Shown one piece after another: positions 45,468-56,671 of a stretch of DNA of 59,098 bases; the first letter of the stretch is position 1, and each line of letters begins with the position of its first letter. The stretch comes from Hymenopellis radicata (Eukaryota; Basidiomycota; Agaricomycetes; Agaricales; Physalacriaceae), in assembly GCA_015501595.1 (NCBI GenBank), contig JADNRX010000336.1, positions 1 to 59,098 on the forward strand. The letters run 5' to 3'. The notes beneath the pieces were generated by a model that was given only the letters and a program-made list of their open reading frames with translations, was not told the DNA's origin and did no database searches. The position numbers and the translations under genes were made by a program.

Positions 45468-46553
45468 TTACAAAGACGGAATAACATCCTTCAGCTGTTT
45501 CCACACATGCCCTGGCCAAAGCGCATTGGAGCTCCTAGACCGCGCATCTACGACTTCGAATGGAGCATCGGGCTTAGTTATATCGAACCCTGTCTTCGCC
45601 CAGCCTGCATTGAGAGCCGTCAGCAGGACTCGTTGAACAGGATGCTCGATCGCGTCGACGGCAACGTAAGTCGGTTTCTTGTTGTACAAGCAGCGACCTC
45701 GTTAAATGTCAACGACTGTCCTTCAATGAGATGAATGGAGTTGTTCAAGTCGGCAAATGACCGAGTGGTCAGAATGTGAGCGATATAACCTGGAGAAAGA
45801 AGACGACATCAGGAAATGTGAGAAGCCATCTTTTGAAAGACGGTACTGACCGGCGATATCCGAAGCAGCTGTGGCGGTAAACTTGACGTCTCCATTACCA
45901 AATAACAAACTCTCCGGGTTTCTTAGCGTCGGATGTCACGAAAGGAATGAATTCCATGAAGTAGCCAGTCTTCACGATACTTAGCTTCAGTCATGATAAC
46001 CAAGTTCAAAAAGAAACGTACCATGATTCGAGCTGTCGGGAGGCCGAGCGCTTGGATTTGAGCTATAGAATGACGTAGATGAGTATTTCAATCAATGTCA
46101 ATCTGTTGCACCAACCTGCACTAGCATTTTTGGCGCCGAACAAGCTGTCTCCCGTGTGACCCTCGGTCGATATTCCGTACTCGCTGGGAACAAACAGTTT
46201 ACGCCTGCCTTCTTGGCTGCGCGGCTACAGCGACTTGTACATCGGACACAGCGGAGGGCGTCAAGGTAGATACTACAATGTCGACGGAATGCTCCTTGAA
46301 GAGCCCGCCAAGCTTGACCTCGTCGGCATAGTCAACCGAGAAAGCTCTGGCGGTTGAAGGAACACCTGAGAGCTTTGAAGCATCTCGAGATAAGACAAGT
46401 ACGACGGCGCCAGCTGCAGACAGCGCCTACAGTGTCGATAGCATCGTCAGAAAATGTTCGAACATGTACTAGACCGTATACAACACTGACCTCGACAATA
46501 GGCTTGCCGATGTTTCCATAGCCTAAGACTGCGATAGTTCTCGTGGAAGACAT
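45468..46553 (-). pseudogene. NmrA-like NAD(P)-binding (isoflavone-reductase-type) gene with several frameshifts
   Basis: Rossmann-fold protein of the NmrA family. ATG 46553 gives MSSTRTIAVLGYGNIGKPIV (GxGxxG-type NAD(P) motif). An intron joins ALSAAGAVVLVLSRDASKLS and DYADEVKLGGLFKEHSVDIV. Then the frame slips at about 46222 and 46200 (AAKKAGV / KLFVPSEYGISTEGHTGDS), at about 45900 (SDAKKPGEFV / GNGDVKFTATAASDIAG) and at 45691 (LTFNEVAA / YNKKPTYVAVDAIEHPVQ). The end reads ARSRSSNALWPGHVWKQLKD. All slips are small deletions. The tandem fragment at 45010-45345 shows the ancestral frame at two of the sites. Probably a pseudogene. Confidence 0.75.
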
Positions 46554-47142
46554 GGAGACGAAGATTGTTGGATGACCAGTCTTCCTCCCGGACAGCGCGT
46601 TTTAACTAGAAATACATTGTCTCGGGGACAGCTCGGTGGTTATGCAACAACATGACACACGCCTATAGAAACATTATGAAGCCTGGTTTAGCAGCTGATA
46701 GACTAGAAGTGGCACTTCCGCTGCGCCTTTGTGAGCATTGACAGATATAGAACGGCGGGCTTGCACGGTTGAACGCTGAAATCACTTGGTGGAAGGAGAG
46801 CAAGGTTCGATCGACTCATTTTTTTTGTATCTCGGTCTTACCGGCGCCACGCCGAACCAGAGCTCGACCCAACTTGACCATTGCATTCTACTGTCTGGCC
46901 TATCGGCGACGATTGTCAGAAAATAACGCGCTGTAAGTGTGGTATATAGCGGCTCGGACGTGTACGCTACTCCATCAAGTTATTTAAGAGAGTTCCATGA
47001 TTTCCCAGTAAGTACATAATTCCCATTCAAAGTTCGCATACCTATTCGTGAACTCTACAATCTAACTCTGATCTACAATGACGCCCTCGCTAGACGCCTT
47101 TTTCTCGTCACCATATTCCTCTACAACATCCTATATCGAAAA
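46554..47142. other. Intergenic, no supported gene
   Basis: Promoter side of the NmrA-like relic and 3' flank of the transporter. No ORF of note. Confidence 0.45.
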
Positions 47143-48924
47143 TTAGCGTGGCATATCATGGTTAAATGGAACACAACATACCACCACCACGTCGCTGTGT
47201 TCTTTGATCGAAAAGATGACAACCCCGCAAAGCGGAAGCGCAAGCATCAGAAGAGCAAAGTTCACGGCAATTTCGTTGATATAAGGAGTTGCTACAGCGT
47301 CGACGCCAAAGGCGATTGCGGCACCTCCGGACTGGATGGCTTTGTAAAAGCCAGCCTATTCGGATGTCAGTTTCACACCAAAAAGAGTCGGAGGTCAAAG
47401 AACATACATATCGTGCAAGAGTGAAGGCTGGAGAGTCGCGCATTGAGCCATACAATTGAAGCTGACAAAGAGATGAACGTACGATCGTTGGTCAAACTAC
47501 CCATCGTCCAATAAATCAGACTTTGCACGAACGCGTCGTTGATGTAATAGAAGAATAACAACGCAGCGGGCTTCGCGAGCGCCGCCGAGTCCTTATAGTT
47601 GATCTTCGGGTCGAATACCGTCGCTCTGGTGAAGCCGACCTGGTACGAGATACCCAGCGACCATACGACCACAGCGCATGTCATGGTGACACCAAGACCG
47701 AGGAAGCCACGCTTGCGACGCCCGAGCCATTTGATGTCGAGGACGAGACCAAGGATTTGGGCACCGCAGATGGAGGCGACTCCAGTAATGATACCGTTCA
47801 GGGCGCGCGTCGAAGAATCTAATAAGGCGAACGCGATGGCACTCTGGTAGGTGTAGAAAAAGTTGCTCGCGAAGGATAAGGGTAGGAGAAGGAGCATCTG
47901 CTTGTTTTTGAAGAGACTGATAGGAGTGTTAACATCATGGAGGAGAACGTGAGCAGCAGGAAGACAAGGCACCTCAAGAAACCTGAAACCTCCTCTCGGA
48001 AGGTGGTCGTGGAGTGCAGCTCAACGCGAGTACCATCGGACCTTCGCACTTCGGATGGGGCAAGGATGAAGAAACACAAACAAGATCCGAACGCCATTAC
48101 GATCATGATGGCTAAGTAGGTCGTGGTCTTGACAGCGTCCAATCCACCGTTCTTCACATTGATAGCAAACGCCATAATGGATCCGATGAGAGACCTGTCG
48201 CACTATCAGAACGTGTACCATTACGAGGTACCGAGTCTGTACTAACCCAGCTTGGAAGATCTAAACATTTATGCACTCGTGAGTAAACTGCGGCGATGAA
48301 GTGACCGCACTTACGCCCCAGAACATCCCGATAGCCCTACCTTTATCTTTCTCCTCGGGGTAGGACATCATGATAGATCCTTGGGCAGACCAAAGCAGCG
48401 CGGCTATACGGAGAATGTTGAACTAGTTGAGAATGTTTTGGGAGATAGTCAATGCACATACCAGTAGCACCCAGGATTCCGCCAGCGAGAATGAGGAACC
48501 AACGCGTACCCTGAGTCTGGAAACACCAGAGGGAGCCGATGTACAGGATGTACCCCAAAGTGCCGATGAAGAGCGTGAGTCTCGGGCCCAGCAAGTTATT
48601 GATAGAACCGCCAAAGAATCCCGCGATACAGAAGACGCCGTACAGAACCGAATTGGAGATATCGGATAGGGCACTGTAGACCGTCGACGCGTCAACTCCC
48701 TAAACTAAGCATAAACTAAACAATCAACTAACATGTCTTGAGTTCCACCTGACGAACAGCACGACGATCAGAGCATGGACGAGGAGAAAAAGCACTCCTA
48801 TCATACCTGCTCCAAGTTGGTTAATGGCACTGAACATGCCGACGGTGCAGAAGCAGACAAAGCCGACCATGAAGACCTGCGCCATTGGTGTGTGGTACCA
48901 TGCCGGATACGAGATCTTGAACAT
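47143..48924 (-). CDS. UNC93-like (DUF895) major facilitator transporter
   Basis: Twelve-helix MFS-type membrane protein of the UNC93/DUF895 group, common in fungi with unknown substrate. ATG 48924 starts MFKISYPAWYHTPMAQVFMV and the first helix GFVCFCTVGMFSAINQLGAG. Then YGVFCIAGFFGGSINNLLGP, RLTLFIGTLGYILYIGSLWC, ALLWSAQGSIMMSYPEEKDK and FQLGSLIGSIMAFAINVKNG follow. A loop of about 30 residues precedes LLLLPLSFASNFFYTYQSAI. Later helices are GIITGVASICGAQILGLVLD, FLGLGVTMTCAVVVWSLGIS, and AALLFFYYINDAFVQSLIYW. The end has GFYKAIQSGGAAIAFGVDAV and FALLMLALPLCGVVIFSIKE. All junctions fit short introns. The final residues depend on whether a GTATGT at about 47180 is spliced. Confidence 0.85.
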
Positions 48925-50216
48925 CTTCAGAGCTTGAATCCGGTGCTACTGAAGCGGTAGAGGAAGGTGAGGGACCTAATCGCCACCGTGGCGGGGTAGC
49001 AGGCTTTATCTGAAAAACGGATGCAGGGCCATACGTCAGAGGATAGCAAAAGGGTCACGAAGCGCGCTACCAGCCGGTCGTATGGACGCGATAAGTCAAA
49101 GGCCAGGAACGAACCGTCAAATGCCACGAAGTATCGAGAACACGCGAGTATGACTCCTCCACGAGACTGAACGTCGGAGTGTGATTGCAGACCATACGCT
49201 ATAGCGAGGAAGGAGCTCGGCTACGTGTCCGTTTCTATCTGCATCTTGAATTACCGCCTGTCAGAAAAGTTAAACCTGTGACTCGAAGCACTGGTAACGC
49301 CTCATGGTGTTAAATTGCCGCCGCCGCAGGGTTCTCGGAGCTCTCACTGTCAGCACAGATAGATGCATTTGACTTGGACCAGACGCGAGTGAATGAAGGT
49401 TTTAGTATGTCTTCCTGCATCTACCATGTCCCGTCATGACAGTATCGTAAGGCGATGATGATCTCGAGAGTCTGGATTGGCAGGAATTGCTCCAGTAGTA
49501 GTCGTGTGGTACATAAGGTGTGGAGAAGAATGTGCATCAAGGACTCGATAAGGAAAGACGTTGTCCATCTATAGTGCTGGTCTTCAATTAAAAAACCGAT
49601 TATCGCAGTTACAGGCTTCGGGGAGACAGCTCAAAACGGAAGTGGGCGAAATCGCCTAGTTTCCGGGTGGCGGCATCTTCCACTCGCATGGCTAGGTCCT
49701 CTATATACGCTTGTTCTCAAGCGCTTTGAGTCTGCCTAGGGGAGACTAGGGCTGTCCGCGCATTGCCGCTTGTTCATGTATAGTACCACCATCGACATTC
49801 ATGCTAAGGCGGCTAGTTAGGGGATATTAGCAGCGACTCTAGGCGCGCACCAGGTCGGATACATACCTCGGCATTTACTGGCATTGCAAGACTGTAAGCT
49901 ACGCGCGACAGTTTCCAATCGCTCGTCCTGCCCGACATTCGGCGTATTCAGGTGGTGATGGTAAGAGAGAGGCGGCGATCACTCTTGCCTTCCACCATCA
50001 TCATGTGCCACCGTCGCGTCTAGCTTCGCCGACTTTTCGCTACTGCAGGTTAAACAGAGAGAGTAGCATTTTGACTGGTTCGTTCATTCAATATTAGTCT
50101 TGTTATTCACCCAGTATTCACCTTGTCGCAGGTAGTATTGACTCCTGACTTGTCCATCATCCTTCCAAATTGAAGTAATCTTTAAACCCTTCCTCTCCAA
50201 CCGGTTTTCGAGTCCA
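48925..50216. other. Long intergenic interval, no supported gene
   Basis: No ORF longer than about 70 codons with coding features. It contains the promoter of the UNC93-like gene. The sequence is low in obvious repeats until the MITE-like element at 50217. Confidence 0.45.
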
Positions 50217-50637
50217 GTTACAGAAGAACGACGTCTCTAGGCTCCGGCAAGCTCCTCTAGACCGCCGGCGACCTCGATGCCACAATTTTTGGGGCGAAAG
50301 TCCAAAAATCGCCGAGGTTTGTCACATCACGTGCAGTGTCACTTCCTTTTGGGCGACTTCCGTGCGCCACACTTTCGGCTTCCGAGTGGAATCCAAGTCG
50401 TTGCGAGTGAGAATCAACAAAGATGACCCACTGAGCCACAGAGCTATCCCGGTCCGACCAGAATCCCACACTCGCCCATCTTCTGAAAAGTCCAAATTCC
50501 GCCGAACCTCAGCCGAAATTTCCTTCAGAAGTCGAATTTTTCGCGGGAGGTTTGACCAATTTTGAGCCCTCAAAAGTCCAAAAAATCGCCTGCGGTCTAG
50601 GGGAGCTTCCTGGGTCCTACGTCTCTGCTTACTGTAA
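50217..50637. mobile_element. MITE-like element with about 55-base terminal inverted repeats
   Basis: The left end reads GTTACAGAAG, then GACGTCTCTAGGCTC, GCAAGCTCCTCTAGACCGCC and GGCGA. The complement of the right end reads GTTACAGTAAG, GAGACGTAGGACCC, GGAAGCTCCCCTAGACCGCA and GGCGA. The ends pair at about 80% over 55 bases. The 300-base interior has no coding sense and repeats the motif AAAAATCGCC. The family is unknown and no target-site duplication could be fixed by eye. Confidence 0.65.
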
Positions 50638-51146
50638 CCACGGCTTGAAGAAATATTGGATTCACTCAACTTGTCGGCGATTGTTCGAGCTTTTGGCTTT
50701 CTTCTGGACTCTAGAGGATCTAACACTGCATCCTCCTTGACCCCAATTTGCGGCATCAACCAGAAATGTCGGTCGCGACACGACAACAGGAAATTCATGT
50801 CGTCCTTTATTGCCGGTTTCGTGGGTGTTCATCATACGAAGGCCGTGGCTCCATTCCCGACTTTGATGGCTATAAACAGAACAATAATTCTACGCGTTCT
50901 GAGCGTGGAAATGTACATGTTCAGGCACCACGGCCGGCCCGGACATATAAGAATGGCTTTCTCAATTCTTTCAAGTTCTTTCTGTTGCCATCTCTTCACA
51001 TCCCAGCACTCTCATTACAGTGCGTGCAAACTGCTATCTGTAAGTTTTCTTCGTCTCCAATCATCATTACTACTCATGCTACCGCTTAAGTGCGAGCCAC
51101 ATTTTCCACCGCGCTGTGCACTAGCGGTGGCGTGTATTTTCATTTA
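50638..51146. other. Intergenic, promoter of the pseudokinase gene
   Basis: ORFs at 50656-51147 overlap in several frames without motif. The last 200 bases precede the gene starting at 51147. Confidence 0.4.
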
Positions 51147-53812
51147 ATGGACACGGACCAACACTGTAAGTCCCCTACCTAGCTTGCTTTCATTTATCAG
51201 CCTCATTCTATTATCACAGCGTCGACACACATCTACACCTGGAGTGCCGAATGTTGCGCCACAAATCCATCTTCTTCCTCCATCGGTTTACCATCTTCTT
51301 CGACGAACTCCCTTTTCTCCGCGGATCTACCTTCCTCATCAAATACATCTCTGTTGGAATCCATGCATGCGGTCGCTTGTTCGTCATATCACTACTCCTT
51401 TTGGAACGTTTTTAACGTCCTTTCAGCCTTGGGTTTAGGATTCGCACCCAATGCTGAGCAGGCCTTCAATTGGACTGCTCCTCGCGTTGAACTTGTGCGC
51501 CCATTTGGCCGGGCGGAGACGGCGCTTACGCAGAATATGTTCCCGCCAACCAACAGCAGTCAGCCACTGACTGCTGTTGGTGCTGGAAAGCGCAATTTGA
51601 CCACCTTGACGGCGTATTCCCCCGATATCGAAGGATCCCGAATCGCTCCACCCGAATTCTTTTCGATGCATCTTAACGAAGAGCAAGTCCTCATCGATGT
51701 CAAGAAATGTCCCGGCCTCTCAGATGAGCTATCCGCCGTTACCGACAGATACGTGCAGGCTCGAACGCCGCCAGATCTACCCGTTATAGAGCCGGACGAT
51801 ATTCTCTCCCACCAGTCTCGAGCGCAATATGTGGCGAGAGAGTCTAACACGATGATAGAGGACGAACATGGGATTGGACAGACGTACGATTTCACGGAAA
51901 ACATGGCTGCCAGTATCGCGTCTACCCTGTACACAAGATCGCCTGTGTGGACGCAGCATCTCGAATGGACTCGCCAAGAGAGGCATGGAATGACACATGC
52001 CGTGGCTGGGGGATACCTTTATGTCAACGATGGACGTTACGCTCCCGAGTCGCATTCAAAGCCAAACGACGCGCTACTGAGGATTCACCTCGACCAACCC
52101 TCTCCCGGATCGCCAATAATTGTTTGGGCCTTCGTGCCTGCTGGAGATCCCTTTGGGATAGATGGCGATGAGGGCTTTGAAGACGATGGCGCGATACTCG
52201 ACATCATCCAGGACATGGCGGATGGCAGAGTCAAGTTCAAGTGGACGGCTTGCAAGAAGGTGACCAAGTCTCAGGGCGCCTGTCGTTCGTCTAAGCATCT
52301 CAATGCGCCTGGTAGACTGAGCAGAACTGGGCACAGCATGACCGATGATGCGACGTGTACCCTTGCAATGCTGGCCGCAGCAGACAGAACTCAGTCGGAG
52401 GTCATCACGAAAAGCAACCACTCGGGCCTTCGACCGGTTCCCCTTGTCAACCGAGCACGCTACGTTCTACAAGAAGTATGTATCCAAGAAATGTGTGGTC
52501 CTCGCGCTGACGTCCCACTGTAGTGGTACTCTGAAATGGTCGCAGTGGATGCCACATATAGTGTTCTCTCCACTGGTAATAAGCAACTGATCGCCATTCG
52601 TAACCGGGGAAAGAAAACGCTGTACCTCTCTAGGATCCAGGACGTGCCTCGGGCGTGCTCTGCGGAAGACGGCACGCTACCTCATCTCAAAGTTCATGTC
52701 GGCATGATGCTGGCGTCTCTTGAAGATATTGACGAGCGAATCACTACGGCTCAGGAGCAGATGCACGAATCCTTTGATATCGACTCTACCTACTTTCCAG
52801 CTATGCTTCCCAAGGAAGTACCTAGGCGGGAAGTCAAGGAGATCTCACAGCAATTGGTGCGTACTTATATTGCTCTTGGTCATCTCGCCCGAATAACGAG
52901 TCGATGAACATTATAGCGCTGGAGCGTGCGTTGCCTTACTTTCCACGGTGATTTTTTCTATACTCATTCTTTGAGACAGGTCTCCGAGCTAGCTATATTC
53001 ATCGGCAGACAAACCGAAGTTCGCATTCGATGGTCGACAGATTTATTTCTTCCTCTTTTAACTGGCATGGATCAGCCACAGACTGTGCTTCGATCCTCGC
53101 TGTATAGGATGCTTGATATTGATCATGAGGGTCCTGTTGATACCGCCAATATCGTGATTCATTCAGCCCTTGGCGAGACCTCATTCCTCTGCTATGTTTG
53201 GGACACAGCCAAGAACAACCCCGTGGGCAACACGTTCGTCGCCAAAGTGGCGCGAGGGCGCATGGACACACAAAAGCTCCGTGCCGAGGCGGGCATGTAC
53301 GAGCTACTACGGCAGCGCACTCGACTCGAAGGTATTCCTCAATGTTTTGGCTATTTTGAGGCTCCTCCTAGGGAGCCGGGAACAGATCCTCAGTTTGGCA
53401 TGCTCCTTCTTGAGGCATGCAACAAGCCACTGGCACGGCAGTCGCGCATCAGCCCAGCGCTCACGTATGTCTTGACTCCTCGCCGAGTTTTCTCTTGACA
53501 GTTAATACTCGTTTTAGGAAAGCGATCTCGAATTGGTTAGATCGATTGCATCTGGCTGGCATAGTCCATTCGGGACTCTCGCAAGAGAACATCATGTTCG
53601 ACGAGGAAAGACACAAGCTGTACTTTCGCATACTCGGGTGGGGCAACGCGAAAGCAATCATGTACAACGACGCAGATGACCTGCCAAACTTCGAAGTCAA
53701 AAAACAGCAAGACTGTAAGGCTTTGAGGGAAGTTTTCAAATCGATTGGAGATAGGTTAGAAATTTGGAGGCATGGAGACCAAGCGATGAAGAGAATGAAA
53801 ATGGAGCAGTAG
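51147..53812 (+). CDS. Large two-part protein: unknown N-terminal region plus pseudokinase domain
   Basis: Exon 1 (MDTDQH) splices at GTAAGT into a Ser-rich stretch that stays in frame through to LGLGFAPNAEQAFNW. The N-terminal 390 residues (NMFPPTNSSQPL, FFSMHLNEEQVLIDVKKCPG, LYTRSPVWTQHLEWTRQERH, VWAFVPAGDPFGIDGDEGFE) match no family I know. The middle has MVAVDATYSVLSTGNKQLIA and LRSSLYRMLDIDHEGPVDTA. The kinase-like region follows: FVAKVARGRMDTQKLRAEAG (ATP-site Lys and helix-C Glu), LEGIPQCFGYFE, GMLLLEACNKPL. Its catalytic loop reads VHSGLSQENIMFDE instead of HRDLxxxN, and the DFG site reads ILGWGNAKAI. Both catalytic aspartates are therefore missing. Paralogue of the minus gene at 56672-59030. 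About 800 residues. Confidence 0.8.
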
Positions 53813-54108
53813 CTGAGGCCCGGGGTAACTTATGTCTTCGCAGTTTATGAATCCACAGGTACTATGTATAGTGACTGTGCATAATAGAGAGGCCCAAACT
53901 TTACGTACCGGGCTTGGCCCGTCCAGAACAAGCGGCAGGGAGAGGACTCTCAAGTGGAATAGCTCTGAATGGATTCTCCAGGTCCATGTATGCTGTGAGG
54001 GCGCGGACTTGCGGTCCGAATGATCCGTCGCATGTTGATCAACTCCCCACATCAACATGCATACGGTTTCTCATCATACCGCCACAAAACGCTACCACGT
54101 CGCGTCTA
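53813..54108. other. Intergenic, about 300 bases
   Basis: 3' flank of the first kinase-like gene and promoter of the second. No feature seen. Confidence 0.4.
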
Positions 54109-56252
54109 ATGGTTCTAGAGGACAAGGAAACCTACCTTCGCAGGCTACTCGATTATAAGGAGGCTCCTTTGGACTCCAGCGACGGTCTTCTTACGGACGC
54201 CCGCTCCCCACTCCACCTGTTTGACAGACATATTCCAGACCACCTTCTTCTCAAACGAGTAACCATCGTTCCATCTCTCACTTCCGACATCGCTAATGTC
54301 ACCGACGTGTACTACGACGATATCGCGGCTCTTCCACTCGTCAACTCGCCTGGTCCTGGTTGCGTGTTAAACCCAAATCATCCAGTGCAGCGTCTATTGT
54401 AGAGGCACGGGAGATCGGACTCGGATTGTATTGCTCTGGAATAGCGACACGTGTGCTTGTAAACCCCGACCAACCTGACAAACGATCTTTGATGAATTGG
54501 TATACATGTAAATCTTTGCGGGCTCCCGGAGGGTTTCGCGGCTCCTTCGTCATGGAGGACTCTGTGTTATCTTTCATAGATATTGCGGAGAAGAAAGATA
54601 ATGAATCGCCTTTGGAAGAGGTCGTCCGTGGACATCACCCTGACTTGGAGAAACACTGCAAGTATATGATTACGGCACAGTTTTTCTCTCCATGTGGGCG
54701 GTCACTGTTGGAAGACATGGAAGCGATAGCGGGGATGCCTTTCCCCTGGAGCCTTGACTCGCAGTGCTCTAAGAAACACATCCCAGGTGCCTCTGGTCGG
54801 CGTCCCCCAGACTCCCCGTTAGAGGATAACTTATGGAAGTTGCCTATTTCTTGGGATACCATTCGTCCTTCTATTTTACGCCGCAGCGACAGACTGATGG
54901 AGGAGGGAAGTATAGCATGGACACGGGTTCCCGTGCCAGGCAATATTACTCCGCTTCCGCATATGAATCGCTTCAAAGAGGGATATACACCAGTCTCACA
55001 AGACTACGTTCAACGGGTACGTTGTTTCAATTCGACCATTGACATGATCTGATGATTATTTCCAGGCATGGCTAACGCTGTGAACTTGGACTGCACATTC
55101 ATCATCTTCGACTGTGGGACTGCCATGCGGGTTGGAATCCGGCATCGTGCCACACAAACACTCTTTTTAAGCGAACTCGTCGACCTGGTGACTAGCGAGA
55201 CTCCGACATTTGGGAAGCTTTTCATCGGTTTGCATCTAGCAGCTACGCATGATGCTCTGAAACGGCTTCCTTTGTTGAGGAACAAGTCGAACAAACGATC
55301 ACGAGAAACTGAACAGTATCACCTTCCGTATAAGCGGCGCAGAACTCTCGAAAAACCAAGAGAAAGCTGAACTTGTACGTATCGTACTCTCTACCTCACA
55401 GGAATCGTATTCAACCCTGCCTTATTTCAGAAACACAGCTGCACGTACAAAATTCGGAGGTCATTGCGGTGTACTTCCGCTACGGACATGACTCCCCCGC
55501 GCCTATCCTCCTTTTCTCCAACCCCAATGATGTCCCCCGCCCAGTCTATCATCCTAAAGACTACGTCAAACTGCTTCTTGATGAGCGACTAGGCGCGGGA
55601 GCAACAGGCGAGGCACTCGCGGCCTTCGTTGAACCTGATGCCTCGTCCAAATCCCCAAAGTATACTGACCTTGTAGTGAAAATGGCGACGGACCCGGGGC
55701 GTATGCGACGCTTGTTCCATGAGTTCAAGATTTACACACGCCTGGAGGCGGCTGGCGTCCAAGGAATACCTAGGTCTCTCGGGTTCTGGACGGACCCTTG
55801 TCGGAACGTCAGCGCACTTGTTCTGACGAACGCTGGTCGTCCGCTTGGATATCTCTTGGATGAGAATAAACGTGTGTCACTGACCCCGAAGCAAGTGTGA
55901 GTGAGCACCTACTGTACGCGTTTAAACCCTCACATCTTAATAGGACCAGCCTCACTCAAACCTTGGCAAGCATCCACAAAGCCGGCGTATTACACCGTGA
56001 CCTTCGGTCGTGGAATATCCTGGTGGATCGTTTTGACCGAGTAATTATTAGTAATTACAGATTTCGAACTGCTCAACTTTGAAGGGCTCGGAGGAAGAAT
56101 ATCGCCTGGAAACAGAGAGACTAGAGAAGTTCACGTCTGGAGGATTCGTTGACCATGATACTATTATTGGGCACGACGAAAGCTCTGGAGACGAGACCTC
56201 TGAGTCTGATGAAGAGAGTCCCGAGGATAACGGCTCCAAACCTTGCGAATGA
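54109..56252 (+). CDS. Kinase-like protein with conserved HRD loop, central gene of the cluster
   Basis: ATG 54109 starts MVLEDKETYLRRLLDYKEAP and FDRHIPDHLLLKRVTIVPSL. Further exons give AASIVEAREIGLGLYCSGIA, VLSFIDIAEKKDNESPLEEV, FPWSLDSQCSKKHIPG, WDTIRPSILRRSDRLMEEGS and NLDCTFIIFDCGTAMRVGIR. The KRSRETEQYHLPYKRRRT basic stretch and VYHPKDYVKLLLDERLGAGA follow. The kinase-like part keeps LVVKMATDPGRMRRLFHEFK (Lys and Glu), GIPRSLGFW, and the loop GVLHRDLRSWNILVDRFDR, so the HRD-N residues are intact. Just before the DFG-equivalent the frame is broken (about 56040-56095): DFELLNFEG is visible in one frame and the acidic tail (SSGDETSESDEES) in another, ending TGA 56250. A partial duplicate lies at 35.2-35.45 kb. 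No membership in a named family claimed. Confidence 0.68.
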
Positions 56253-56259
56253 GTAGAGT

Positions 56260-56645
56260 AGAGTCTAGAGTATTTGTGAGTAGTGAATCTACTCTATGCC
56301 ATGATATTCAGTAGACTCATACTCAGAATATCATCACTTCATCTACATGCAATAGCTCAGCAGATATTGTAAGCCTGCTCTACCTTTACTCTAGTCTCAA
56401 CAAAAGTTCTTACTAATATAAATACGACTCAATATCTACTTGCTAGCTTAAATAAATCTGTCGACTGTCTAATTTGTGAGTATACTTGAGTATACTCGGT
56501 ATTTGTATACTCAGACTCATGATACTCGCGAGTAGAGTCTTGAGTAAGTAGAGTCTTGATAGAGTCGTGAGTCGTGAGTATTGGTCTTGAGGCATGAGTT
56601 ATTCGCATGATGAGTATGAATATACTTGAGTATAGGCTCGCGTCC
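56260..56645. repeat. GAGTA-rich simple-sequence block
   Basis: Dozens of overlapping GAGTA, GAGTATAC, AGTAGAGTC and ACTC motifs, for example GAGTATACTTGAGTATACTC and GAGTAGAGTCTTGAGTA. AT-rich, between the stop of the central kinase-like gene and the stop of the third. Confidence 0.8.
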
Positions 56646-56671
56646 GTCTCTAAACTGGAACGTACATCTAT

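Noticed and set aside
50362..50740. ORFs inside and next to the MITE-like element
   Set aside because: They arise from the terminal repeats and interior AAAATCGCC motifs and lack any transposase motif.
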